Shown one piece after another: positions 35,922-44,798 of a stretch of 64,000 bases of DNA. The DNA comes from Chlorobaculum limnaeum (GTDB lineage: Bacteria > Bacteroidota > Chlorobiia > Chlorobiales > Chlorobiaceae), in assembly GCF_001747405.1 (NCBI RefSeq), contig NZ_CP017305.1, forward strand, positions 1,196,001-1,260,000, read 5' to 3'. A program made the position numbers and the translations under genes. Numbering within the stretch: the stretch's first letter is position 1; the number at the start of each line of letters is the position of its first letter. The notes under the pieces are model-generated. The model did not search any database, was not told where the DNA came from, and was given only the letters and a program-made list of their open reading frames with translations.

Positions 35922-37385
35922 ATGCGATATTTTTATGATTCACATTGCCATATGATGAATCTGAGCCATCCCAATCTCTCTGCGATTATCAAAAGAACGT
36001 TTAATGACCTTAAACGGAATCAGCTAAAGCGATACATACTATTTTTCAAAATAGCTTTTTTCGTGCTTTTTCTGGTTATTCCGGTTATTGTTATAACGCT
36101 ATTGGTCATGGATCAGATTGACGTTATTAAATGGTCTCTTGGTATTGTCTCGATTATTGCATTGGGTTTCTTTGTTTTTCTGATCGTCAAATTCATCAAT
36201 CCGGAAATCAGAGAAAAGACGGTTTCGCAAGTGATGGACAAGATCAAGGAGAAACTCGCGAATGTGATGAATTTGCTGGCAATAATGGAGACGGATATTG
36301 GAGACTGTCTTATCCAGATGGAAGAAGATTTGAGAATAAATTTACCATTGAAAAGCACTCTTGTCATATCGGAAAATGGTGAAAAGAAGGAGTATGAAAA
36401 AATCGTATTGACCCCACTTATCATGGATTTCGGGCTGAAGGATTCCGGGAATACAAATCTGACCTACAAGGTGAGATGGAAGCCTATAGTAGCGCAGGTT
36501 GAGGATTTGTGCACAGGAATACGTGACTACTATCTTCACCGGAAAGATTATATAAAAGAGCATCCTGAACCGCTTTTTCAGATTATCCCGTTTATGGGAA
36601 TCAATACGCAGAATTATTATTCAGAAAAAGATAAAGCGACAGGGAAAAATATCTCTGTCAGTCTCAAGCAGCTTCTTGAAAAGAATTTCGAAAAATTCAA
36701 AGATGATACCTCTCCTCAAATGAGGCGAAAGCATATCGATGAAATTCCCTGGAAAGATTTCAATGGCAATATAGAATCATTGAAGTCACACTATTTCCTC
36801 GGTATCAAAGTCTATCCGCCTCTCGGTTTCGATCCGTGGCCGGAACCGGGGGAGGAGAGGGACAAAGTATGCTTTTTATATGACTTCTGTGTAGAGTACA
36901 ATGTTCCGATTACGGCGCATTGCAATCCGGGAGGGTTTCTGGTGAATAAAGAATTTTCAGAATTTTCAAATCCATTGAAGTGGGAGGCGGTGCTGAAAGA
37001 GTATAAAAATCTCAGATTGAATCTCGCTCATTTTGGGGGCGTTGAGAGCAAGGGGTGGCGCAGAAAGATTACTGATATGATTCTTGAAAAAGATTCTGAA
37101 ACGGGTAAGTATAAATATGAGAATTTGTATACCGATATTTCATATCAAGGAGTTAATGAAACATCCTATAGGGATATGATGAATTTTATCAATGCCCATG
37201 AAAATGAGATGAGGTCGAGACTGATAGAGCGTATTATTTTCGGATCGGATTTTATGATCAATTTGCAAGATGTAAGCTCATATAGCAGATATCTGCAATA
37301 TTTCGTCAAAACAGACGCATTGACGCTCGAAGAAAAAGATATGCTGTGCAATAAAAATGCGGAGAGGTTTATGTATGTAGGCTAA
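35922..37385 (+). CDS. Amidohydrolase-family protein with inserted membrane hairpin
   Basis: A 487-residue protein. The HxH metal motif (DSHCHM) is at residues 7-11. Two membrane helices follow at about 38-66 and 72-93, then an amphipathic stretch, and only then the rest of an amidohydrolase_2 barrel: GIKVYPPLGFDP, TAHCNPGG, NLAHFGG and FGSDFMI with the final Asp. The substrate is unknown. The start has a perfect AAAGGAGG site. The gene is more AT-rich than its neighbours, and a terminator follows. A hairpin returns the chain to the same side, so the HxH can still join the barrel. Confidence 0.8.
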   Translation: MRYFYDSHCHMMNLSHPNLSAIIKRTFNDLKRNQLKRYILFFKIAFFVLFLVIPVIVITLLVMDQIDVIKWSLGIVSIIALGFFVFLIVKFINPEIREKTVSQVMDKIKEKLANVMNLLAIMETDIGDCLIQMEEDLRINLPLKSTLVISENGEKKEYEKIVLTPLIMDFGLKDSGNTNLTYKVRWKPIVAQVEDLCTGIRDYYLHRKDYIKEHPEPLFQIIPFMGINTQNYYSEKDKATGKNISVSLKQLLEKNFEKFKDDTSPQMRRKHIDEIPWKDFNGNIESLKSHYFLGIKVYPPLGFDPWPEPGEERDKVCFLYDFCVEYNVPITAHCNPGGFLVNKEFSEFSNPLKWEAVLKEYKNLRLNLAHFGGVESKGWRRKITDMILEKDSETGKYKYENLYTDISYQGVNETSYRDMMNFINAHENEMRSRLIERIIFGSDFMINLQDVSSYSRYLQYFVKTDALTLEEKDMLCNKNAERFMYVG

Positions 37386-37400
37386 CAAGATGATCGTATA

Positions 37401-37437
37401 AAAAAAGCAGCCCCGACTTGTCTGGACTGCTTTTTTT
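37401..37437. terminator. Bidirectional terminator between amidohydrolase gene and argG
   Basis: An imperfect hairpin (AAGCAG...CTGCTT, inner GAC-TT-GTC) is flanked by an A-run on the left and T7 on the right, so it can act for both converging genes. Its centre shares the CCCGACTTGTC core found in other dispersed hairpins of the window. Confidence 0.7.
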
Positions 37438-37480
37438 GTTTTCAACTGACAATTATCAATTGTCCATTAACATCTATCAA

Positions 37481-38683
37481 TTACCCCTTGTTCACCTCGT
37501 GGAAGGTCTTCAGTCCCAAGCCGTAGATTTTGATGAAGCCTTCGGCGGATTTGTGGTCGAAGGTGTCGGCTTCGGTGTAGGTGGCCAGCGCTTCGTTGTA
37601 GAGCGAGTTCGGCGAGGTGCGGCCAAGCAGGATGACGCTGCCTTTGTAGAGCTTGAGCCTGACCATGCCGGTGACCGGCTTCTGCGTTTCGTTCACGAAG
37701 GCGTCGAGGGCCTCGCGCATCGGCGAGAACCAGGTGCCGTTGTAGATGATGTTGGCGTAGTCCTGGCTAATGTTCTTCTTGTACTGGAAGACCGATTTTT
37801 CAAGCGTGAGCCTTTCGAGTTCGCGGTGTGCGAAGTGCAGGATGGTGGCTGCCGGGGCTTCGTAGATTTCACGCGATTTGATGCCGACCACGCGGTTCTC
37901 GATCATGTCGAGTCTGCCGACGCCGTTCTTCGCGCCAAGCTCGTTGAGCTTGACGATGAGATCGAGTCCCTCCATCTGCTGGCCGTCAAGCGCTACGGGC
38001 ACGCCTTCGACGAAGTCGATGTCAACCACGGTCGGCTCGTCGGGAGCTTTTTCGGGAGCCGTGGTGATCTGGTAGGCGTCAGCCGGGGGCGCGACCATCG
38101 GGTCTTCGAGCACACCGCACTCGATGCTGATGCCCCAGATGTTCTCGTCGATCGAGTAGGGATTCTTTTTGGTTGCCGAAACCGGGATGTTGTGCTCCAT
38201 CGCGTAGGCGATCTCCTGTTCGCGCGAGGTGAACTCCCAGATGCGCAGCGGGGCGATCACGCTCATCTGCGGGGCGAGAGCGGCGAAGGTCACCTCGAAG
38301 CGCACCTGGTCATTACCCTTGCCGGTGCAGCCGTGGGTGAGCATGGTGCACCCTTCGGCGAGCGCCACATCGACCAGCGCCTTTGCGAGCAACGGGCGTC
38401 CCAGTGCCGTAGCCAGCGGATAGACATCCTCGTACAGCGCGCCAGCTTTCAGCGCTTTCCAGATATACTCTTCGACGAACGTTTTGCGAAGATCGACGAA
38501 GTGGAACGACGCCGCGCCGGTGGCGATGGCTTTGGGTTCGAGGTTGTCGATCTCCATCTTCTGGCCGAGGTTGCCCGTGACGGCAACGATTTCCGCCCCT
38601 TCATACTTGTCCTTCAGCCACTTGATCATGACTGACGTGTCGAGGCCGCCGGAGTAGGCGACCGCAATTTTTTCCTTGCTCAT
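37481..38683 (-). CDS. argG: Argininosuccinate synthase
   Basis: A 400-residue enzyme that joins citrulline and aspartate with ATP. The N-terminus [18 protein letters not shown] holds the PP-loop SGGLDTS. Substrate motifs include [16 protein letters not shown] start it at ATG 38683; the frame runs on to 38977 but that part is the shadow of argR. It is the last gene of the arg cluster and ends at a bidirectional terminator. Confidence 0.96.
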   Translation of the reverse strand: MSKEKIAVAYSGGLDTSVMIKWLKDKYEGAEIVAVTGNLGQKMEIDNLEPKAIATGAASFHFVDLRKTFVEEYIWKALKAGALYEDVYPLATALGRPLLAKALVDVALAEGCTMLTHGCTGKGNDQVRFEVTFAALAPQMSVIAPLRIWEFTSREQEIAYAMEHNIPVSATKKNPYSIDENIWGISIECGVLEDPMVAPPADAYQITTAPEKAPDEPTVVDIDFVEGVPVALDGQQMEGLDLIVKLNELGAKNGVGRLDMIENRVVGIKSREIYEAPAATILHFAHRELERLTLEKSVFQYKKNISQDYANIIYNGTWFSPMREALDAFVNETQKPVTGMVRLKLYKGSVILLGRTSPNSLYNEALATYTEADTFDHKSAEGFIKIYGLGLKTFHEVNKG

Positions 38684-38696
38684 GCGTAGGTACCCG

Positions 38697-39146
38697 TTAT
38701 GGTTGTGAGAGAATTTTCTGAATATATGATTTGACGGACGAAATTTTCCTGACGGTGGCCGGAATGACCAGCACCGTGTCGTCCCCGGCGATGGTACCGA
38801 GAATGTCGTCGTTGGCGAGCCGGTCGAGGAACGAACCGACGCCGTGCGCCCGGCCCGGCAGGGTGCGGACGATGATCGAGTTTTCGTTCGACGCCACCGA
38901 GAGCACCTCCATGCCGACCAGCCCCTTGATGATGTCCACCTGCGGTTCTTCGGGCACGGCGAGCCGGTAGCCGCCATCCGCCGCGCGGTGCCGGACGATG
39001 CCCATCTCCGCGAAATCGCGCGACAGGGTAGCCTGCGCGACCACGATGCCCTCCTTTTCGAGCAGACCGAGCAGCTCCTGCTGGCCTGATATCTCGGCGT
39101 TTTCGATCAGCTCCCTGATCTTTTTCTGCCTGCCAACCTTGTTCAT
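38697..39146 (-). CDS. argR: Arginine repressor ArgR
   Basis: 149 residues, normal for ArgR. The N-terminal winged helix has [16 protein letters not shown] (the SR-D recognition helix), and the C-terminal domain has the arginine-binding [12 protein letters not shown] segment with the paired Asp. It is embedded in the operon it presumably controls, between argF and argG, 13 bp upstream of argG. A candidate ARG box lies upstream of argC. Confidence 0.95.
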   Translation of the reverse strand: MNKVGRQKKIRELIENAEISGQQELLGLLEKEGIVVAQATLSRDFAEMGIVRHRAADGGYRLAVPEEPQVDIIKGLVGMEVLSVASNENSIIVRTLPGRAHGVGSFLDRLANDDILGTIAGDDTVLVIPATVRKISSVKSYIQKILSQP

Positions 39147-39185
39147 TGTACTTTCTTGTCAATGGTAAACAGTCCTGAATCCGCT

Positions 39186-39282
39186 GTCATTGCGAGGAGC
39201 ATCGCGACGCGGCAATCCATGCTGAATCGGCCAAGGTCGTAAAGATGGATCGCCACGTCCCGTTGTCGGGACTCGCGATGAC
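39186..39282. repeat. 97-bp palindromic element in the argF-argR gap
   Basis: The ends are inverted: GTCATTGCGAG (39186-39196) matches the complement of CTCGCGATGAC (39272-39282), and GGCAATCCAT matches ATGGATCGCC. The inner GTCCCGTTGTCGGGAC is itself a hairpin. The TCATTGCGAGGAGC...GCAATCC type is a widespread intergenic repeat. It sits inside the arg operon and its effect on transcription is unknown. Confidence 0.7.
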
Positions 39283-39318
39283 GAATTGCCGTGATTACTT
39301 GATACTCCATGACCAACT

Positions 39319-40332
39319 TCAGGCTTTCAGGCGATTGGCGGCCCGGTTCAGCCGGTGCGTCAGGTGGAACTTCCGGTAGACGTCGTGGTTCATCAGCTTG
39401 ACCATCAGCGCCTTCTGCACGTGCAGACGGTTTTCGGCCTCGTCGATGATAATCGAGTGCGGCCCGTCCATCACCTCGGCGCTGATCTCCTGGCCGCGAT
39501 GGGCGGGCATGCAGTGCATCACCACCGCCGACGGTTTGGCTTCGGCGAGCATCTTCGAGTTGATCTGGAACGGCGCGAACGCCTTCAGCCGCTCGGCCAT
39601 CTCCTCCTCCTGGCCCATGCTGGTCCAGACGTCGGTGTAAAGCACGTCGGCGTTCCGGGCGGCCTCCATCGGATCGTGCAGAATCTCGATGGTGCCTTTG
39701 GCGTTGCTCCGCGCCTGCTTGAGCAGCTTCTCGTCCGGCAGGTATCCCTCCGGGCAGGCGAGCACGAAGTGGAAGGGGAGAATCCCCGCCAGCTCGATCC
39801 ACGAGTTGGCCACGTTGTTGCCATCGCCGACGAAGACCACCTTGATGTCGTCGCGCCACAGCCCCTTTTCATAGAGCGTGAAGGCGTCGGCCAGAATCTG
39901 GCACGGGTGCGACAGGTCGGTCAGCGCGTTGATGACCGGAATGTCCGCATGAGCTGCAAGCGTCTCGATGATCTCGTGCTCGTGCAGGCGGGCGACAATC
40001 GCGTCGTTGTAGCGCGAGAGCAGGCGGGCGATGTCCTCGACAGACTCACGTTCGCCGACGCCGATCGACTTGCCTTCGAGACTGATGGCGTGGCCGCCAA
40101 GCTCATAGACGCCGAGTTCGAAGGAGACGCGCGTGCGGAGCGAGGGTTTGTTGAAGATCATGGCCACGGTCTTGTGGCGGATCGGGCGGAACTCGTCGCT
40201 GTTCCGGTTCGCCTGGCGCTGCTGCTTGATGTAGAGCGAGTAGTCGAAAAGCTCGATGATCTTGCCCGCGTCGAGGCCGGTGAATCCGAGAAAGTCGCGT
40301 TTTTTCGATCCGTTTGTTTTATCCTGGCTCAT
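39319..40332 (-). CDS. argF: Ornithine carbamoyltransferase
   Basis: A 337-residue enzyme that makes citrulline from ornithine and carbamoyl phosphate. The carbamoyl phosphate motif is [13 protein letters not shown] (SxRT), DLSHPCQ gives the HPxQ segment, and HCMPAHRG gives the ornithine-site HCxP. The length is slightly above the usual 300-330. Its ATG overlaps the argB stop by 4 bp (ATGA), so the two are translationally coupled. Confidence 0.96.
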   Translation of the reverse strand: MSQDKTNGSKKRDFLGFTGLDAGKIIELFDYSLYIKQQRQANRNSDEFRPIRHKTVAMIFNKPSLRTRVSFELGVYELGGHAISLEGKSIGVGERESVEDIARLLSRYNDAIVARLHEHEIIETLAAHADIPVINALTDLSHPCQILADAFTLYEKGLWRDDIKVVFVGDGNNVANSWIELAGILPFHFVLACPEGYLPDEKLLKQARSNAKGTIEILHDPMEAARNADVLYTDVWTSMGQEEEMAERLKAFAPFQINSKMLAEAKPSAVVMHCMPAHRGQEISAEVMDGPHSIIIDEAENRLHVQKALMVKLMNHDVYRKFHLTHRLNRAANRLKA

Positions 40333-41249
40333 GAGGCTGCTCCTTCAGCGGTTGGTTCGTTTTCGATTTCATTGACAAACTGCGTGCCGACGCCTTCGTT
40401 GGTGAAGACTTCGAGCAGCAGCGAATGGGTGATCTGGCCATCGACGAGGTGCACCTTGCCGACGCCGCCGTCGAGCGTCTGGTAGGCCGAGACGACTTTT
40501 GGTATCATGCCGCCGGTGATGATCCCTGTTTCGATGAACTCCGCCGCGTCGGCTTTGCAGATCGTCTTGAGGATGCGGTTGCCGACGCGCACCCCCTCCA
40601 CGTCGCTGACGTAGATGAGCTTCTCGGCCTTGAGCGCCACGGCGATGGCTGCCGCCGCGTCGTCGGCGTTGATGTTGTAGATATTGCTCTCCATGTCGTA
40701 GCCGATGGGGGCGATCACCGGAATCAGCCCCGCGTCGCAAAGCAGGTCGATGTATCTCGTGTTGATCTCGGCCACCTCGCCGACGAGGCCGAGGGTCGCC
40801 GAGTTCGGCGATGGCTTGGCCAGAATCATGTCGGCATCGAGACCGCTCACGCCGACGGCGTTGCCGCCATCCTCGTTGATGAGCTGCACGATGTCCTGGT
40901 TCACCTTTCCGGCGAGGGTCATCTGGATCACGTCGATGGTCTGGCGGTCAGTCACGCGCTTGCCGTGCACGAAGGTGGTCTCCAGCCCAAGCTTCGCGGA
41001 GGTCTTGGTGATCGCGTCACCGCCGCCATGCACGATCACCACCTTGATGCCCACCTTGCGCAGGAGCGTCACGTTCTCGGCGAAGATGTTCTTCAGCACC
41101 TCGTCCTTCATGGCCGCGCCGCCGTATTTGATGACGAAGGTCTTGCCCTCGAATTTCCTGATGTAGGGCAGCGCCTCGACGAGCATGTAGCCGATAGCCG
41201 GTTCAGGCCTCTTGCCTTCGGGACGGAACTCGCTGCACATTTTTTCCAT
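40329..41249 (-). CDS. argB: Acetylglutamate kinase
   Basis: About 306 residues. The amino-acid kinase fold shows KYGGAAM at the phosphate-binding strand, [10 protein letters not shown] (GG motif), and [15 protein letters not shown] near the ATP site. It phosphorylates N-acetylglutamate, the second step of arginine synthesis and the usual point of arginine feedback. The N-terminal extension before KYGG is typical of arginine-inhibited forms. I use ATG 41249; TTG 41270 and ATG 41240 are alternatives without a ribosome-binding site. Confidence 0.95.
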   Translation of the reverse strand: MEKMCSEFRPEGKRPEPAIGYMLVEALPYIRKFEGKTFVIKYGGAAMKDEVLKNIFAENVTLLRKVGIKVVIVHGGGDAITKTSAKLGLETTFVHGKRVTDRQTIDVIQMTLAGKVNQDIVQLINEDGGNAVGVSGLDADMILAKPSPNSATLGLVGEVAEINTRYIDLLCDAGLIPVIAPIGYDMESNIYNINADDAAAAIAVALKAEKLIYVSDVEGVRVGNRILKTICKADAAEFIETGIITGGMIPKVVSAYQTLDGGVGKVHLVDGQITHSLLLEVFTNEGVGTQFVNEIENEPTAEGAAS

Positions 41250-41318
41250 GTCAAAAACTTTGAAATTCAAAAAAAAGAGGCGCTCAAAAACCCCGCCAGC
41301 GCAACTCCTGCCTGAAAA

Positions 41319-41333
41319 GTGGACGAGGTGGAC
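41319..41333. repeat. Two-unit copy of the 9-bp GTGGAC repeat
   Basis: GTGGAC at 41319 and 41328, 9 bp apart, in the argJ-argB gap. It is a short member of the family at 4664-4696 and 8702-8734. Confidence 0.5.
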
Positions 41334-41372
41334 GAAGAAGAAGGAACTCTGACAACCACCAAATCCAAACTA

Positions 41373-42656
41373 TCAACTGCGATAGCTGCCGTTGATTTCG
41401 ATGTAGCCGTGGCTCAGGTCGCACGTCCACACGGTCGCCGCGCCCGGCCCGTTGCCGAGCGAGAGCGTAATGGTGAACTCCTCCTTCGACATGATCTCCT
41501 TGGCCCGCTCTTCCGAAAAGTTTGCGTCGAGGCCCGGTTTCAGGATTGGCTCGTCGTCGAAACTGACGGCAAGCTCCTCCTGATCGAACGATGCGCCGGA
41601 GCGTCCCGCCGCCGCGATGATGCGGCCCCAGTTGGCGTCCTCGCCGTTGATGGCCGTTTTGACGAGCGGCGAGTTGGCCACGGTCATGGCCGCCATGCGA
41701 GCCTCGGCGTCGTTCCTGGCACCGGTGACGCGCAGCTCGACGAACTTGGTCGCCCCCTCGCCATCGACGATGATGAGCTGGGCGAGCATGGTCATCACCG
41801 AGCGGAGCGCCTCGCCGAAAAGCCGCGCATCCTCGCTATCCGGAAGCACTTGCGGCCCCTTGCCACTCGCCATGATCGCTGCCATGTCGTTGGTGCTGGT
41901 GTCGCCATCGACTGTGATAGCGTTGAAGCTCACCGCGTTGGCCGCAGTGAGCAGCTCCTGCAGGAGCGCCGGGTCAATCGAAACATCCGTGCCGAGGAAG
42001 GCGAGCATCGTCGCCATGTTGGGGCAGATCATGCCCGACCCTTTGGCGATGCCCGCGATTCTCGCCGTTCCGCCGGAGAGCGCGACATCGACGCCGAACG
42101 CCTTCGGGAAGGTATCGGTGGTCATGATCGCCTCGGCGGCGTCCGCCCACTGCGTCGCGCCGGAGGCGGCTTTGAGCGACGGCATGGCCTCGGCGATTTT
42201 CTCGACCGGGAGCCGCTGGCCGATGACGCCGGTGGAGGCGACGAGCACTTCGCCTGCATCGAGGCCGAACGCCTGCGCCGTGGCTTCGGCCATCAGCCGC
42301 GCGTTCTGTATTCCCGACGCGCCCGTGGCAGCGTTGGCGTTGCCGCTGTTGCATATGACGGCACGCATCCGTCCGGCAGACGCCGACAGCGCAGCCTTCG
42401 ACAGCTCGACCGGAGCCGCGCAGCAAAGGTTCGTCGTGAAGACCGAGGCGGTGCTCGACGGTTCGTCACAGAGCATCAGCATCAGATCCTTGCGCGACGG
42501 CTTGATGCCGCAGTTGATGCCCGCGAGCGTGAAGCCCTCGGGCCAGAACGCGCCGCCCGATGCGGGATCGGCAATGACCGGCGTCACGCCTTCAGGCCAG
42601 CTCGTTCTGGCGGTGAGGCGCCTGACGGCGGCTATCGATTTTTCAAATGGTTCCAA
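41373..42656 (-). CDS. argJ: Bifunctional glutamate N-acetyltransferase / amino-acid acetyltransferase
   Basis: A 427-residue ArgJ. The self-cleavage motif is NMATMLAF; cleavage before the Thr produces alpha and beta chains, and that Thr is the nucleophile. The surrounding GSGMICPNMATML and VDGDTSTND segments are family hallmarks. It transfers acetyl from N-acetylornithine to glutamate, which recycles the acetyl group in a cyclic pathway and explains the absence of argE. The start appears to be TTG 42656; no in-frame ATG is better. Confidence 0.94.
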   Translation of the reverse strand: MEPFEKSIAAVRRLTARTSWPEGVTPVIADPASGGAFWPEGFTLAGINCGIKPSRKDLMLMLCDEPSSTASVFTTNLCCAAPVELSKAALSASAGRMRAVICNSGNANAATGASGIQNARLMAEATAQAFGLDAGEVLVASTGVIGQRLPVEKIAEAMPSLKAASGATQWADAAEAIMTTDTFPKAFGVDVALSGGTARIAGIAKGSGMICPNMATMLAFLGTDVSIDPALLQELLTAANAVSFNAITVDGDTSTNDMAAIMASGKGPQVLPDSEDARLFGEALRSVMTMLAQLIIVDGEGATKFVELRVTGARNDAEARMAAMTVANSPLVKTAINGEDANWGRIIAAAGRSGASFDQEELAVSFDDEPILKPGLDANFSEERAKEIMSKEEFTITLSLGNGPGAATVWTCDLSHGYIEINGSYRS

Positions 42657-42680
42657 TCTTTTCGATGAATGAATTAGAAA

Positions 42681-43706
42681 TTAGAGCAAAGCGGTCGTTT
42701 CGTCGAAGCCGAGCATCAGGTTCATGTTCTGTACCGCCTGGCCTGCCGCGCCCTTCATGAGGTTGTCGATGGCCGTGATGACGACCAGCGACCCGTCGCT
42801 TTCGAAGGCGAGGCTGACATCGCAGAAATTGGTGTAAGCGACGTGGCTCACCTCGGTCACACCGTCGCGCAGCCTGACGAAGGGAGCGCTGGCGTAAAAT
42901 TCGGCGTACAGCTCGCGAATCGACTCCAGCGCCACCGGCGAGGCGAGGCGCACGTTCAGCACCGAGTAAATGCCGCGAACGTAGGGCGCTATCATCGGCG
43001 TCATGACGAATCGGAACGACGGATCGGTCGCCGAAGTGCCGAGCGCCTGCATGATCTCCGGGGTGTGCTGGTGCTTGCCCACCTTGTAGGCCCGCATGTT
43101 GCCGCTCATCTCAGAGAAGGAGAGTTCGAGCTTCGCGCTCCGGCCCGCGCCCGAAATGCCCGAAACCGCCGTGACGTTCACCGACTCGACTTCGAGTCCC
43201 GCCATGCCGCCGCGGAAGAGGGGAGCGAGGCCGAGGATGATGCTCGTGGCGTAGCATCCCGGATTGCTGATTGCCGTCGATCCGGCGATTTCATCGCGGA
43301 ACAGCTCCGGCATACCGTACTGGAGCACATCCTCCGCCGACTTGTCGCCGCCGTAAAAATGCTTGTGCTCGGCGGTGCTTGTCAGTCTGAAGTCGCCCGA
43401 GAGGTCGATCACCTTTTTTCCGGCTTTCACGATGCCTGGCACGAGCTGCAACGCCTCGCCATGCGGCAGGGCGAGGAAGTAAACATCGCTATCTGTCTGG
43501 CCTGAATAGGTCTGAAACGTCTTGTCGCACGGGATCGCCGGGTACAGCTCCGTAAAGCGCTTGCCCGCCTGTGTGTGCGCGTAAAGCTCATCGATGATGA
43601 TGCCCGGATGCTTCATGAGCAGCTTCACCAGCTCGGCTCCTGAATATCCCGAAGCGCCGATGACCGAAACCGTAACCTTGTTATGCTGCATCGAGGTAAG
43701 ATTCAT
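42681..43706 (-). CDS. argC: N-acetyl-gamma-glutamyl-phosphate reductase
   Basis: A 341-residue enzyme with the Rossmann motif [10 protein letters not shown] near residue 18 and the catalytic Cys in SNPGCYATS. It reduces N-acetylglutamyl phosphate to the semialdehyde. It is the first gene of argCJBFRG. Two starts, ATG 43706 and ATG 43691, are possible. An ARG-box-like palindrome lies 28 bp upstream of the first. Confidence 0.96.
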   Translation of the reverse strand: MNLTSMQHNKVTVSVIGASGYSGAELVKLLMKHPGIIIDELYAHTQAGKRFTELYPAIPCDKTFQTYSGQTDSDVYFLALPHGEALQLVPGIVKAGKKVIDLSGDFRLTSTAEHKHFYGGDKSAEDVLQYGMPELFRDEIAGSTAISNPGCYATSIILGLAPLFRGGMAGLEVESVNVTAVSGISGAGRSAKLELSFSEMSGNMRAYKVGKHQHTPEIMQALGTSATDPSFRFVMTPMIAPYVRGIYSVLNVRLASPVALESIRELYAEFYASAPFVRLRDGVTEVSHVAYTNFCDVSLAFESDGSLVVITAIDNLMKGAAGQAVQNMNLMLGFDETTALL

Positions 43707-43733
43707 CAGGGTTTTGAGGCAGATTCAGTGGAG

Positions 43734-43747
43734 TGAATAAATATTCA
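43734..43747 (-). promoter_or_regulatory. Candidate ARG box upstream of argC
   Basis: TGAATAAATATTCA is an exact 14-bp palindrome matching the enterobacterial ARG-box core (TGAAT, AT-rich centre, ATTCA). It lies 28 bp upstream of argC, head of the operon that contains argR. A shorter palindrome TGAATTCA at 43764-43771 may be a second weak site, though its spacing differs from the usual 21 bp between box centres. Confidence 0.7.
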
Positions 43748-43870
43748 TAAGTGCGGATATTAGTGAATTCAAGCTTTATTTCCATGAAGAAACAGGGCAT
43801 TTCCGAATTCTTTACAATTCCGATGTTTGACTGTTTTGCCTATCTTTAGCCTAACATTCAAGAAAATACC

Positions 43871-44794
43871 ATGAATCACCGGTTCCGTGACGTCGTGATT
43901 GCACTTCTCCTGGCCGCAGGCATTGCCGTGCCTGTCTGGTTCTGGATGCGTACGCCGTCGCCGGAAAACCCGCTCACTTCGGCCATTTCCGGCCCAACGC
44001 CCATCAGCGGAACGCTTGCCGTGGCGGTTGACCGATCGCTCGTTCCGGTAGCTGAAATCCAGGCGAAAGCTTTTTCGGAGCAGTATCCGAAAGCGGCCAT
44101 AAAACTCTCACCGGAATCTTCCCGTCCGGTCTTGCGGCTTCTCGAACGCCGGGTCGAAGCGGCGCTCATCGAGGGTGCGCTGTCGGCCCGCGAAGATTCG
44201 CTGCTCTCCACGCTGAAGCGCCCCCTCAAGCGGCAGCCGGTCGCCCGCAACGCGCTGGTGTTCGTGGTCAATCGCGCCAATCCCGTCCGCTCCGTTTCGG
44301 TCGCCGTGCTGAAAGCGGTGTTCGAGGGACGCTTCACCGGCTGGCAATCGCTGGGCAAAATCGTCGCCTGCCTCGATGGCAGCAACCTCCGCGCACGGGC
44401 GTTGCTTTCGGAGTTGCTGTTGGTCAGTCCCGATTCGCTTGTCGCATCAGCCGAAGCGGACATGCCTCGCCTCCTGGAGCGGCTCCGCAAAGACCGGAAC
44501 GCCGCCGCCATCATGACGCTTCCCGCCTACGCGGCAGCTCTGCGCTCAGGCTATGCCGACAGCATCGAGGCGCTGCCGGTGAGCGCGAATGGCGGCGAAT
44601 CGGTCGAGGCTTCGCCCGAAACGCTCTACACCGGCGAGTATCCGCTCTCGACGGATATTATCTATCTCTACGATCCCTACAATCCACTTGCGACCGGCTT
44701 CGGCGCATGGCTTGCCAAAGAGGGGCAGAAACTCTTCGAACGCGGCGACATGGCTCCATACGAGCAGCTCGTGCGCACCATCATTCTCAACTGA
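43871..44794 (+). CDS. PstS-like phosphate-type substrate-binding protein
   Basis: A 307-residue protein with an uncleaved or cleavable N-terminal hydrophobic segment (about 8-26) followed by a PBP-type II phosphate-binding fold: GTLAVAVDRSL at the start, NALVFVVNRANPV, VFEGRFTGWQSLG, and a C-terminal YPLSTDIIYLYDP. No PstABC permease genes lie nearby. Instead it overlaps closely (4-bp gap) with a diguanylate cyclase gene, so it may be a periplasmic sensor rather than a transport partner. Its ligand is not known. Confidence 0.85.
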   Translation: MNHRFRDVVIALLLAAGIAVPVWFWMRTPSPENPLTSAISGPTPISGTLAVAVDRSLVPVAEIQAKAFSEQYPKAAIKLSPESSRPVLRLLERRVEAALIEGALSAREDSLLSTLKRPLKRQPVARNALVFVVNRANPVRSVSVAVLKAVFEGRFTGWQSLGKIVACLDGSNLRARALLSELLLVSPDSLVASAEADMPRLLERLRKDRNAAAIMTLPAYAAALRSGYADSIEALPVSANGGESVEASPETLYTGEYPLSTDIIYLYDPYNPLATGFGAWLAKEGQKLFERGDMAPYEQLVRTIILN

Positions 44795-44798
44795 TTGC

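Noticed and set aside
37481-38977. argG starting at 38977
   Set aside because: The extra N-terminal part is Arg/Ser-rich shadow of argR; the true N-terminus with the SGGLDTS motif begins at 38683.
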